The position numbers and the translations under genes are program-made. A stretch of 64,000 bases of DNA from JAEUMW01 sp963734295. GTDB lineage: Bacteria > Pseudomonadota > Gammaproteobacteria > Burkholderiales > JAEUMW01. How positions within the stretch are numbered: position 1 is the first letter of the stretch; every line of letters starts with the position of its first letter. The stretch covers positions 124,001 to 188,000 of the forward strand of contig CAVTGS010000027.1 in NCBI GenBank assembly GCA_963734295.1, given 5' to 3'. A model generated the notes under the pieces. It searched no databases and was not told the origin of the DNA. It was given only the letters and a program-made list of their open reading frames with translations. Positions 25,793 through 34,320 of this stretch are shown piece after piece.

Positions 25793-25800
25793 ACCCGTTC

Positions 25801-26199
25801 TCAGCCTCCGCCGACCTGCGGGGTATAGGTGATCGCGTACAAGAGCGCGCCCTGGGGATCCTGGAACAGGCAGAAGCGGCCGACACCGGGGATGTCGCGC
25901 GGCGGCATCAGGAGCGATCCGCCGAGCTCGACGGCCTGCCTGGCGGTGGCGTCGACATCCGCGACGGTCACGTAGGGGCCCCAATGCGGCGGCATCGGTC
26001 CGGCCCGTTTCGGTGTCGCCATGATGCCGCCGACCGGAGCCCCGCCGGCATTCAGCACGGTGTAGTTCATTTGCTCCATCGGCATGTCCTGCATCTGCCA
26101 ACCGAAGAGCTTGCCGTAGAAATCCTTCGCCGCCGCAACGTCGGAGGTCATGAGCTCGCACCAGCTGAAGGCACCGTGCTGCTTGAAGGGGTCGTTCAT
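25801..26199 (-). CDS. VOC family protein (glyoxalase/bleomycin-resistance fold)
   Basis: 132 residues with betaalphabetabetabeta repeats: GAFSWCELMTSDVAAAKDFY, GKLFGWQ, and a second module WGPYVTVADVDATARQAVEL ending FCLFQDPQGALLYAI. This is the common small VOC protein found widely in proteobacteria. Glu15 and downstream acids could bind a metal, but substrate and activity cannot be told. It precedes a tail-anchored protein gene. Confidence 0.85.
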   Translation of the reverse strand: MNDPFKQHGAFSWCELMTSDVAAAKDFYGKLFGWQMQDMPMEQMNYTVLNAGGAPVGGIMATPKRAGPMPPHWGPYVTVADVDATARQAVELGGSLLMPPRDIPGVGRFCLFQDPQGALLYAITYTPQVGGG

Positions 26200-26265
26200 C
26201 GTGGTCTCCGATTAGCGATTGATTATTTCTTGACGCGAGCAGCCGCCATCCTGCCTGCCGCCGGA

Positions 26266-26916
26266 CTACAACACCCCCGCCCGCTGCATCGCGTCGAACG
26301 TCACACGATTCAAATCGATCAACTGGCGGATGAACGCGTCGGAAGGCGGCGCGACGGCGCGGCCCGACCAGACGATCTGGCCGTTGGCGGCATCGACCAG
26401 GTTGGTGCTCGCCGCGAAGCCCTGCTGGACGGTGCCCGCGCCGACGGGGAATCCGACCGAGGTGCCGACACCGCCGAAGCTGCCGCCGCGACCCCAGCCG
26501 CCGCCGCTGAAACTGCCGCCGCCGACCCCGATGCCGATGGTCGGTCCCGGATTTACCACGGTCGAGTCGGGCTGCACGGTCATGCTCAGGACCGCTACCG
26601 CCCCGGCCGCTTTCGCCGCGTCCGCGTAGGCGGAGGGCGGTTTGGGTCCAGTCGGCGCATCGGCCGACGGCAGGTCGGACGCAAGCCTTACCGCGGTGAC
26701 CCCGCGCGAATTGACCCCGTTCACGAGCTCGTCCTCGCAGAGGCGTTGTACGGTCGGGTCGGGCGCCTGGCAGAGCACGAGGACTCTTTCGCCCCTGAGC
26801 GATCTGCCCGCGTATTCCTTGTTCGACCACTCCGCCGCCATCTGGGTGGTGGCACAGCCGGCCGCGAGCAGCAACAGGGGCAAGAGGATGCGAGCGAGCG
26901 ATGGTCGATTGCGCAT
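26266..26916 (-). CDS. Putative lipoprotein with Gly-rich segment
   Basis: 216 residues from ATG 26916. Signal peptide with lipobox LLAAGC. The mature region (ERVLVLCQAPDPTVQRLCED, VNGVNSRGVTAVRLASDL) resembles lipoproteins of the DUF4136/CsgG-like type that sense or handle periplasmic components. A Gly-rich stretch (GIGVGGGSFSGGGWGRGG) precedes the end (STNLVDAANGQIVWSGRAVA), the part most like that group. Function unknown. It is divergent from ldh. Confidence 0.65.
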   Translation of the reverse strand: MRNRPSLARILLPLLLLAAGCATTQMAAEWSNKEYAGRSLRGERVLVLCQAPDPTVQRLCEDELVNGVNSRGVTAVRLASDLPSADAPTGPKPPSAYADAAKAAGAVAVLSMTVQPDSTVVNPGPTIGIGVGGGSFSGGGWGRGGSFGGVGTSVGFPVGAGTVQQGFAASTNLVDAANGQIVWSGRAVAPPSDAFIRQLIDLNRVTFDAMQRAGVL

Positions 26917-27192
26917 GAGGCCGTTTCCCGAAGACAGGTTGCGATTGCGATACGTCCGATTCACATCATCGCGCCGGCACGATCGATGTTCAAGCGTCGG
27001 GCAGCGATCAGGTGACCGCTGCCGGGCGCGCGTTACCATCCGGCGCGTCATGCACCGGGGCCATTGAGGGAACCCGGGGCGGCCGGCAGCTCTGCGAAAC
27101 ATCGCACGCAGGAGCGGCGGGGAACGAAGAAAACCGCGTACCATCCAAGGACGCAAGATTCGACCGGACGACGAAACCTGGAGGGTAGCAAG

Positions 27193-28152
27193 ATGATCAT
27201 CGAACGCGGCAAAGGCAAGGTCGGGCTCATCGGCACTGGCATGGTGGGGGCCTCCTTTGCGTATTCCCTCATGCAATCGGGGTTCACGAGCGAGCTCGTC
27301 CTCATCGACCTCGACCAGGCTCGTGCCGAGGGCGAGGCGATGGACCTGCAGCACGGCCTGCCCTTCGTGCGGCCGATGCAGATCCGGGCTGGCGGCTACG
27401 ATCTGCTGGCAGGCAGCACTGTAGTCGTGATCTGCGCCGGCGCGAACCAACGGCCCGGCGAGACACGCCTCGATCTCCTGAAGAAGAACGCCGGCGTCTT
27501 CCGCGCCATCATCCCGAAGGTGGTCGCAGCGTGCCCCGAGGCGATCATCCTGATCGCCACGAACCCGGTCGACATTCTGACCCACATCTCCGCCGACCTC
27601 GCGGGTCTGCCCCCCGGTCGGGTAATCGGCTCGGGCACCACCCTCGACAGCGCGCGCTTCCGCTTCAACCTCGCTGACTTCTTCGACCTCGACTCGCGCG
27701 GTGTGCAAGCCTGGATCGTGGCCGAGCACGGCGACTCCGCGGTACCGGTGTGGAGCCTTGCGAACGTGGGCGGCATCCCGGTACGGGACTTCCGCGGACC
27801 GAGCGGCAAGACCCTGGATGCCGCCACGATGCAGCGGATCTTCGAGCAGACCCGCGATGCCGGCTACGAGATCATCCAGCGCAAGCAGTCCACCTATTAC
27901 GCGATCGGCATGGCGCTGCTCGCGATCGTCGTGACGATCCTGCGCGATCAGCGCACCGTCCTGCCGGTCTCGCTTCCCCTCACGGGACAGTTCGGCGTCT
28001 CGGGGATGGCGCTGAGCCTGCCTGCCGTCCTCGGCCGCAGCGGTGCGGAGCAGATCCTCGAGATTCCGATGAACGACGAAGAGATCGCGGGCTTCAGGAA
28101 GTCGGCGGATACACTCAAGGAGCACCTTCGGGAGCTCGAGGACCAGCCCTGA
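27193..28152 (+). CDS. ldh: L-lactate dehydrogenase
   Basis: 319 residues from ATG 27193, with GGAGGG upstream. Rossmann loop KVGLIGTGMVGASFAYSLM; active-site loop GANQRPGETRLDLL, where Gln before the Arg-Pro marks lactate rather than malate specificity; ATNPVDILTHI; and the catalytic WIVAEHGDSAVPVWS with the His-Asp relay. It reduces pyruvate to L-lactate with NADH. It converges on the end of the GntP/tdc-like cluster, consistent with handling surplus pyruvate in anaerobic or micro-oxic growth. Confidence 0.9.
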   Translation: MIIERGKGKVGLIGTGMVGASFAYSLMQSGFTSELVLIDLDQARAEGEAMDLQHGLPFVRPMQIRAGGYDLLAGSTVVVICAGANQRPGETRLDLLKKNAGVFRAIIPKVVAACPEAIILIATNPVDILTHISADLAGLPPGRVIGSGTTLDSARFRFNLADFFDLDSRGVQAWIVAEHGDSAVPVWSLANVGGIPVRDFRGPSGKTLDAATMQRIFEQTRDAGYEIIQRKQSTYYAIGMALLAIVVTILRDQRTVLPVSLPLTGQFGVSGMALSLPAVLGRSGAEQILEIPMNDEEIAGFRKSADTLKEHLRELEDQP

Positions 28153-28181
28153 GCAATGACGGTTTGAGCAATGAAGGAGGT

Positions 28182-28241
28182 CGCCAAGCAGCTCGTTGGC
28201 GGTCAGGATCTCGCCGGCCCGTCGCGCCGCGCCTTGCGGCG
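28182..28241. terminator. Two hairpins between convergent ldh and GntP genes
   Basis: CGCCAA (28182-28187) pairs with TTGGCG (28196-28201), and CGCCGC (28225-28230) pairs with GCGGCG (28236-28241). They occupy the gap between two convergent genes and could act as terminators for either; neither has a clear T run. Confidence 0.4.
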
Positions 28242-28259
28242 GTCAAGCGCAGGAAATAG

Positions 28260-29720
28260 TCAGAAGGCGCCGAACGCGAGTCCCAGCGCGATTGCCACAC
28301 CGGCCCCGATGAGCGGTCCGACCATGATCACCATCGCGATGTGGCCGTAGCTCTCGCGCATCGTGGCGCCGCAGATCGCCAACAGCGTGACGATGGCGCC
28401 GCTGTGCGGCATCTGTGCGAGCGGCCCACTCGACAGCGCCGCGACCCGGTGCATGAGTGACGGGTCGATGCCTGCCTCCGCGGCGAGCCGTGCGTAGGTG
28501 TCGCCCATCGCGTCGAGCGTGATGATCATCGCGGCCGAAGCCGAAGCGGTGATAACTCCCATCACGCCCATCGCGACCGACATCGACACCAGCGGTCCGC
28601 CGGGAAGCGCGAGCAGGCCATCGCGCACGGCGCCGAAGGCGGGCAGCGCGGCGACGACCGCGCCGAAGCCGGCGAGGCTTGCCGTGTTGAACACCGGCAG
28701 CACCGATGCGTTGGCGCCCGCGTCGAGCGTCTTGAGGAGGGCGGGTAACCGTTTCAGGTTGGTCGCGACCAGCACCAATATCCCCGCCAGCAACGCCGTC
28801 ACCACCGACCAGATGCCGCTCTTGGCGGCGAGCGAAACGCCGCCCCAGCGGGCTTCGCTGAGGAACGACATGTCGAGCCGCGGCAGGATCACCCAGGTCA
28901 CGAGCAGGTTGACCGCCAGCACCACCACGATGGGCGCGAGCGCGAGCGCGAACGAGGGCACCTTCTCGCTGTGATGGCCATGCGGCAGCTCGGCCGGATC
29001 GAAGCTGTCGGCGTTGGTGGAACGTTCGCGCGCGAGCTCGGCGTCTGGCGCGACATGAGCCTCGGGGCCGTAGCCTTCGCCGGCACGGCGCGCGCGCGCC
29101 TCGGCGCGGCGCAGCCACCACAGACCGAAGGCGACGATCACGGCCGCCGCCACGATGCCAAGCCCCGGCGCGGCGAAGATGGTGGTCCCGAAATGCGGCA
29201 TCGGGATCGCGTTCTGGATCGCAGGCGTCCCCGGCAGGGCTGTCATCGTGAAGCTGAAGGAGCCGAGCGCGATCGCCGCCGGCATCAGACGATGCGGCAC
29301 GCCCGCCTGCCGGAACAGCGCGTCGGCGACCGGGTGGACGGCGAACGCCACCACGAAGAGGCTGACGCCGCCGTAGGTGAGCAGCGCGCACGCGAGCACG
29401 ACCGCGATCACCGCGCGCGACGCCCCGAGCCGCGTCGTGATACCGCGCGCGATGGCGAGCGCGCAGCCGCTGTCGTCCATGAACTTGCCGAAGATGGCGC
29501 CGAGCAGGAACAGCGGGAAAAACTGCACGATGAAGCGGCCCGCGCCGTTCATGAGCGTCACCGTCCAGTGGGCGAGCAGCGGGTCGGCGGCGAACGCGGC
29601 TGCAATCAGCGCCACCAGGGGCGCGGCAACGAGCAGGCTGAAGCCGCGGAAGGCGAGAAAGACGAGCACCCCGACGGCAAGCAGGATGCCGGCGAGGCCG
29701 ATAAGGTCGCCGCTACTCAT
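28260..29720 (-). CDS. GntP family permease
   Basis: 486 residues with about 12 predicted membrane helices. PLFLLGAIFGKFMDDSGCAL, LTYGGVSLFVVAFAVHPVA, and LPGTPAIQNAIPMPHFGTT are the conserved loops of the GntP/CitMHS-like gluconate:H+ symporter group. A cytoplasmic hydrophilic loop (about 210-260) separates the halves. It follows the tdc-like genes on the same strand, so it may import an organic acid or hydroxy acid for that pathway or export an end product. Substrate not determinable. Confidence 0.82.
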   Translation of the reverse strand: MSSGDLIGLAGILLAVGVLVFLAFRGFSLLVAAPLVALIAAAFAADPLLAHWTVTLMNGAGRFIVQFFPLFLLGAIFGKFMDDSGCALAIARGITTRLGASRAVIAVVLACALLTYGGVSLFVVAFAVHPVADALFRQAGVPHRLMPAAIALGSFSFTMTALPGTPAIQNAIPMPHFGTTIFAAPGLGIVAAAVIVAFGLWWLRRAEARARRAGEGYGPEAHVAPDAELARERSTNADSFDPAELPHGHHSEKVPSFALALAPIVVVLAVNLLVTWVILPRLDMSFLSEARWGGVSLAAKSGIWSVVTALLAGILVLVATNLKRLPALLKTLDAGANASVLPVFNTASLAGFGAVVAALPAFGAVRDGLLALPGGPLVSMSVAMGVMGVITASASAAMIITLDAMGDTYARLAAEAGIDPSLMHRVAALSSGPLAQMPHSGAIVTLLAICGATMRESYGHIAMVIMVGPLIGAGVAIALGLAFGAF

Positions 29721-29801
29721 CGCGTCGGCCTCGAAATCACGACCCGGGTGCAGCCGGCGCTCGACCGACGGGTCGGTGCCGGCAGTGCCGTCGACCGCTG
29801 A

Positions 29802-30308
29802 TCATGCCTGCGGCTCCGCTGCGGACGCGGAGGCGAGCGCGTCGCGCAGTACCTTCTCGCGCGTCTCGTCGAGCGAGGTGTGCAGCACGACGCCGCCGTG
29901 TTCCTTGATCTCGCCCAGCACCTTGTCGGCGGTCATGTCCTCGACGAGAACGAAGAGCGCCGCATCGCCCGGTTTCAACGCACTACCCAGCTCTTTCATG
30001 AAATTGTCCTTGATCCCGGCGTCGGTCAGTGCGCCGGCAATCGCGCCGCCGGCCGCACCGGCGACCACGCCCAGGAGCGGGTTCAAGAAGATCATGCCGA
30101 TCAGGAGGCCCCAGAAGCTGCCGCCCGCCGCACCGGACGCGGTGGTGTTGATGAGCTGGTTCAACTTTACCCGCCCCTTGTCGTCGCGCGTCGCGATGAC
30201 CACGTCGTTGAACTTGAGGAGGTAGCGTTTGGCGAGGTCGAACACCAGGCTGCGGACTTCCTCGGCCTTCTGCTCGGAGGGGTAGACGATGGCGATCAGG
30301 GTGGACAT
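29802..30308 (-). CDS. DUF1269 domain membrane protein
   Basis: 168 residues from ATG 30308, with AAGGAGAA upstream. The N-terminus (LIAIVYPSEQKAEEVRSLVF), a Gly-rich membrane segment (GLLIGMIFLNPLLGVVAGAA) and ALFVLVEDMTADKVLGEI match DUF1269. Proteins of this group are small membrane-associated, possibly stress or ion-related. It lies between the threonine dehydratase and the GntP permease genes on the same strand; a functional link is unproven. Confidence 0.85.
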   Translation of the reverse strand: MSTLIAIVYPSEQKAEEVRSLVFDLAKRYLLKFNDVVIATRDDKGRVKLNQLINTTASGAAGGSFWGLLIGMIFLNPLLGVVAGAAGGAIAGALTDAGIKDNFMKELGSALKPGDAALFVLVEDMTADKVLGEIKEHGGVVLHTSLDETREKVLRDALASASAAEPQA

Positions 30309-30366
30309 GGGTTGGCTTCTCCTTGGTCGGGGGGTAATCAATAAAGGGTGCTAGCTAGCTTACGCG

Positions 30367-31596
30367 CTAATCGAACGCGAACGATCGCGCCTGATAGCCC
30401 TTGGCTGCGATTGCCTTCAACATTGCCTCGACCGCGTCCGGGCCGCGGGTTTCGACCGTCAGCTCGATCTCGGTCTCCCGGTACTGGGCCGACGTGAAGG
30501 TGCGGCCATGGTGGATGTCGAGGATGTTGGCCTGCTGCGCCGCGGCGATGGCTGTCAGGTCCGCCATGCTGCCCGGCCGGTCGGGGACGACGACACTCAG
30601 CCGTGCGAGTCGCCCCTCCTTTGCGAGGCCCCGTTCGAGCACCTTCGCGAGGAAGGTCGTGTCGATGTTGCCTCCGGTCAACACGCAGCAGACCGACTTG
30701 CCCGCGATGCCGGAGACCTTGCCGTTGAGACACGCCGCCACCGCGGTCGCGCCCGAACCTTCCACCACCGTTTTCTCGGATTCGAGCAGGACCAGAATGC
30801 CGTCCGCAATTTCCTCCTCGCTCACGGTGACGATCTCGTCGACGTATTTCTGCACGATCGGGAAGGTATGTGCACCTGGCCGCGCGACTGCGATGCCGTC
30901 CGCGATGGTGGTGCCTTTGACCGTGACGATCTTGCCCGCTTCGACGCTCGCCTTCATGCTCGCGATGCCTTCGGCCTGCACGCCCACGATGTGCATCTTG
31001 GGGTTGACCGCCTTCAGCGCGACCGCCATCCCGGCGATGATTCCGCCGCCGCCGATCGGGACCACGAAAATCTCCAGCGTCGGGGCCTGATCCAGAAGCT
31101 CGAGCGCCACCGTCCCCGCCCCGGCGATCACCTTGGGATCGTCGAACGCGTGCACGAAGGTATAGCCTTTCTCCTTCTGCAACTCGGTGGCGCGCCCGAA
31201 CGCGTCGTCGTAACCGTTGCCGTGCAGCACCACCTCCGCCCCGTACTGCTCGGTGCCCTTGATCTTCGCGATCGGGGCCGTTTCCGGCATCACGATCGTG
31301 GCGTGGATCTTGTTGCGCATCGCTGCGAAGGCAAGCCCCTGCGCATGGTTACCCGCCGAGGCGGCGATGACGCCGGCTTGCTTCTGCTTGTCGTCCAGGT
31401 TGAGCACGGCGTTCATCGCCCCCCGGTCCTTGTAAGCACCCGTGCGCTGCAAATTCTCCATCTTTAGATAAAGCGCGCACCCCGTTCGAGTGCTCAAGCC
31501 CGGCGACTGCACGCAGGGCGACACGCCGATGTACTTGCGGATCGCGCTACGCGCTGCCTTGACGTCGTCGAGGGTGACCGAAATACCGTTAGCCAT
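30367..31596 (-). CDS. tdcB: Threonine ammonia-lyase (catabolic type, with ACT domain)
   Basis: 409 residues from ATG 31596. The PLP-binding lysine lies in ENLQRTGAYKDRGAMNAV; SAGNHAQGLAFAAM and VPIGGGGIIAGMAVAL are the PLP phosphate and substrate loops. The C-terminal ACT domain (RLARLSVVVPDRPGSMADLT) is about 75 residues. It deaminates threonine to 2-oxobutyrate, and often serine to pyruvate. Position with ridA, sdaA, pflB and ackA matches the catabolic TdcB role better than isoleucine biosynthesis (IlvA), although sequence alone does not fully separate them. Confidence 0.88.
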   Translation of the reverse strand: MANGISVTLDDVKAARSAIRKYIGVSPCVQSPGLSTRTGCALYLKMENLQRTGAYKDRGAMNAVLNLDDKQKQAGVIAASAGNHAQGLAFAAMRNKIHATIVMPETAPIAKIKGTEQYGAEVVLHGNGYDDAFGRATELQKEKGYTFVHAFDDPKVIAGAGTVALELLDQAPTLEIFVVPIGGGGIIAGMAVALKAVNPKMHIVGVQAEGIASMKASVEAGKIVTVKGTTIADGIAVARPGAHTFPIVQKYVDEIVTVSEEEIADGILVLLESEKTVVEGSGATAVAACLNGKVSGIAGKSVCCVLTGGNIDTTFLAKVLERGLAKEGRLARLSVVVPDRPGSMADLTAIAAAQQANILDIHHGRTFTSAQYRETEIELTVETRGPDAVEAMLKAIAAKGYQARSFAFD

Positions 31597-31609
31597 GTGA
31601 TTGCTCCTG

Positions 31610-31987
31610 TTAGCCGACAACGGCGATGCACTCGATCTCTACCAGCACGTCGAGCGGCAGCCGCGCCACCTGCACCGTGGAGCGGGCCGGGGTGTGGCTC
31701 CCGAACGCACGCTCGTAGATCGCGTTCATCTTCGTGAAGTGTTCGAGGTTCTGCAGGAAGACCGTGGTCTTCAAGACTTTCGACAGGTCGCTGCCCGCGG
31801 CCTTCAGTACTGCCGCGAGATTCTTCAGCACCTGCTCCGTCTGCGCCTCGATCTCACCCGGCACCACCGTCATGCTCTGCGGATCGAGGGGGATCTGGCC
31901 CGAGCAGAAGACCATACCCCCGTGCGTGATCGCCTGGCAGTAAGGCCCGATCGCCTTCGGCGCGCCGTCGGTTGCAATCTTGTTCAT
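31610..31987 (-). CDS. ridA: RidA family reactive-intermediate deaminase
   Basis: 125 residues from ATG 31987, with AGGAGC upstream. AIGPYCQAITHGGMVFCSGQ, QTEQVLKNLAAVLKAAGSDL, KTTVFLQNLEHF and ARSTVQVARLPLDVLVEIEC are the family signature, including the substrate-binding Arg. RidA/TdcF hydrolyses enamine/imine intermediates released by threonine and serine dehydratases, both of which flank it. It is only 13 bp from tdcB. Confidence 0.93.
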   Translation of the reverse strand: MNKIATDGAPKAIGPYCQAITHGGMVFCSGQIPLDPQSMTVVPGEIEAQTEQVLKNLAAVLKAAGSDLSKVLKTTVFLQNLEHFTKMNAIYERAFGSHTPARSTVQVARLPLDVLVEIECIAVVG

Positions 31988-32015
31988 GCGTCGATGCTCC
32001 TGCGAAATGTTTGGT

Positions 32016-33389
32016 TCAACAGTCGACCCAGACGACGGCGAGTCCGCCCTGCGAGGTCTCCTTGTACTTGTCCGACATGTCCTTGCCGGTGAGGTACAGG
32101 ACTTCGACCACCTGATCGAACGTGGGCCGCACTGGTTCTTCTCCCCGCAGCATGGTGAGGCGCACCGCGTTGACGGCCTTGTTCGCGGCGAGCGCGTTGC
32201 GCTTGATGCAGGGCACCTGGACCAGCCCGGCGACCGGGTCACAGGTAAGGCCGAGGTTGTGCTCGAGCGCCATCGCGCCGGCGTTCAACACCTGGTCCAC
32301 CGTACCACCCAGCACCTGACAGAGGCCGGTGGCCGCCATCAGGCTCGCCGAACCGACTTCGCCCTGGCAGCCCACTTCCGCGCCCGAGAACGATGCGTTG
32401 ATCTTCACCGGGATTGCACAGCCGCCGGAGGCGAGCAGGAAATCGCAGATCTTGTCGTCGGTGACGTCCTGGCCGAATTTCTTGTACGCCTGCAGCACCG
32501 CGGGAACGATGCCCGACGCCCCCATGGTCGGAGCCGTGACCACTTGACCGAGGGTCGCATTCACCTCCATCACGGCGAGCGCGTAAGCATTGACGTGGTC
32601 CTGCAGCTCGAAGAGCTGCGCGCCCCAGGGCACCGCCTTCACCTTGTCCCAGATTTCCTTCGCGTGGCGCTTCAGCCCGAGCCCGGGAATCTCGCCTTCG
32701 GCCGCAAGGCCAATCTCGATGGACTTCTCCATCACCGCGGCGATCTCCAGGAGCCCGTTTCTGATCTCGGGCGCCGTGCGCCACGTGTGCTCGTTCTTGA
32801 AGACGATCTCCGCGATCGACTTGCCTTCCTGCTTGCACAGCGCGGCGAGCTCCGCACCGGTCGAATACGGGAACGGTTTCTTCTTGTCCCCGACCGAATC
32901 TTTCGGGTTGAGCGATTCGTTCTCGCAGATCACGAACCCGCCGCCGATCGAGAAGTAAAGCGCGCGCTTCAGCTCCTTCCCGGCGCTGTCGAGCGCGACG
33001 AACGCGATCCCGTTCGGATGCGTCGGAAAGCTCTTGTCGTCGTACCACTTGATGTCCTGGGCCGGATCGAACGGCACCATCTTCTTGCCGCCGAGGTTCA
33101 GCGTCTTCTCGGTCTCGATCCGCTGCTGCTTCGCGGGAATCTTGGCGCTGTCGAGCGTGGCGGGTTCGTTGCCTTCGAGGCCGAGCATCGACGCGAGGTC
33201 AGTGAAGTGACCCTTGCCGGTGAGCGACATCGATGCATACAGCTCGATCTGCGCGCGTGCGGTCTTCTCGAAGACCTGTTCGGCCTCGAGCTCCCTCAGA
33301 AAGCGCTGGGCGGCCACCATCGGGCCAAAGGTGTGCGAGCTCGACGGCCCCACGCCGACCTTGTAGATATCGAAGACGCTGATTGCCAC
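32016..33389 (-). CDS. sdaA: L-serine ammonia-lyase, iron-sulfur dependent
   Basis: 457 residues, the single-chain form. The N-terminal half has VGVGPSSSHTFGPMVAAQRF; the C-terminal half has APTMGASGIVPAVL, CAIPVKINASFSGAEVGCQG, HNLGLTCDPVAGLVQVPCI. The cysteines in the last segments are the [4Fe-4S] ligands. It converts serine to pyruvate and ammonia, feeding the pyruvate formate-lyase encoded next to it. It corresponds to TdcG in the E. coli tdc operon. Confidence 0.93.
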   Translation of the reverse strand: MAISVFDIYKVGVGPSSSHTFGPMVAAQRFLRELEAEQVFEKTARAQIELYASMSLTGKGHFTDLASMLGLEGNEPATLDSAKIPAKQQRIETEKTLNLGGKKMVPFDPAQDIKWYDDKSFPTHPNGIAFVALDSAGKELKRALYFSIGGGFVICENESLNPKDSVGDKKKPFPYSTGAELAALCKQEGKSIAEIVFKNEHTWRTAPEIRNGLLEIAAVMEKSIEIGLAAEGEIPGLGLKRHAKEIWDKVKAVPWGAQLFELQDHVNAYALAVMEVNATLGQVVTAPTMGASGIVPAVLQAYKKFGQDVTDDKICDFLLASGGCAIPVKINASFSGAEVGCQGEVGSASLMAATGLCQVLGGTVDQVLNAGAMALEHNLGLTCDPVAGLVQVPCIKRNALAANKAVNAVRLTMLRGEEPVRPTFDQVVEVLYLTGKDMSDKYKETSQGGLAVVWVDC

Positions 33390-33437
33390 GAGACTCCTCC
33401 TCTTGTTGGTGTATGGGGTGGCGTTGCGGCGGCGGTG

Positions 33438-34301
33438 CTAGAACACGGTCAGCCCCCTGCTGCGAAACTGACCGCGGACCCGCTCGGCGAGCTCCGGCGA
33501 CGGCGGCTCCGTGTCCGCGAGGGGGTAATCGATGCCGAGCTTCTTCCATTTGTCCTGCCCCATCTGGTGGAAGCGCAGGATTTCGACGCGCTGCAGCGAC
33601 TTGAGCCCCGCGCAGATATCCGCCACCTTTTCGACGTTGTCGAAATCGTCGGTGAGGTTCGGCACGAGGACGAACCGCACCCACAGCGGGCGCCCGAGAT
33701 CGGATAATCGGCACGCGTAGTCGAGCGTCGGCTGCAGGGGCTGGCCGGTGACGCGCTGGTAGGTCTCTTCGTCGCCCGACTTGATGTCGAGCAGATTGAG
33801 ATCGATGTCCATCAGCTCGCCATCGGTGAGCTTTTCGCCCAGCCTGCCGCTCGTGTCGAGACAGGTATGGAGGCCGAGCGCCTTGGCGCGGCGGAAGATC
33901 TCGGTCGTGAAGGCGTGCTGTTGCACGGGTTCGCCGCCCGAGATCGTAAGGCCGCCCTTGGAGATCTTCAGCACCCTTTCGTACTTCGCGATCTCCTTCG
34001 CCATGCGTTTCAACGGCACGGGGCGACCGTTTCGCTTGTGCCAGGTATCCGGGTTGTGACAATACTGACAGCGCAGCAGGCAGCCGGTCAGGAAGAGCAC
34101 GAAGCGGATGCCCGGACCGTCGACGGTGCTGCCGACCTCGATCGAGTGGACATAGCCGCGGAGGTCGTCGCCCTCCCGGGCCTCCTCTTCGACGAGGTCG
34201 GTTTCATACAGCTCCGTATACGACTTGTGGGACTTGTTCTCCCGAACACCCTCGCGCGTGAGATGCAGCTCGTACCGGCTGCCGACGATGGGAGTGGCCA
34301 C
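33438..34301 (-). CDS. pflA: Pyruvate formate-lyase activating enzyme (radical SAM)
   Basis: 287 residues. The radical-SAM cluster motif CLLRCQYCHNPDTW (Cys-x3-Cys-x2-Cys) follows VDGPGIRFVLFLTG, with LTISGGEPVQQ downstream. An N-terminal extension of about 45 residues precedes the core. It installs the glycyl radical on PflB, whose gene ends 19 bp upstream. Presence of the activase inside the cluster means the system does not depend on one encoded elsewhere. Confidence 0.92.
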   Translation of the reverse strand: MATPIVGSRYELHLTREGVRENKSHKSYTELYETDLVEEEAREGDDLRGYVHSIEVGSTVDGPGIRFVLFLTGCLLRCQYCHNPDTWHKRNGRPVPLKRMAKEIAKYERVLKISKGGLTISGGEPVQQHAFTTEIFRRAKALGLHTCLDTSGRLGEKLTDGELMDIDLNLLDIKSGDEETYQRVTGQPLQPTLDYACRLSDLGRPLWVRFVLVPNLTDDFDNVEKVADICAGLKSLQRVEILRFHQMGQDKWKKLGIDYPLADTEPPSPELAERVRGQFRSRGLTVF

Positions 34302-34320
34302 GGCGCGCCTCGACAGGCTG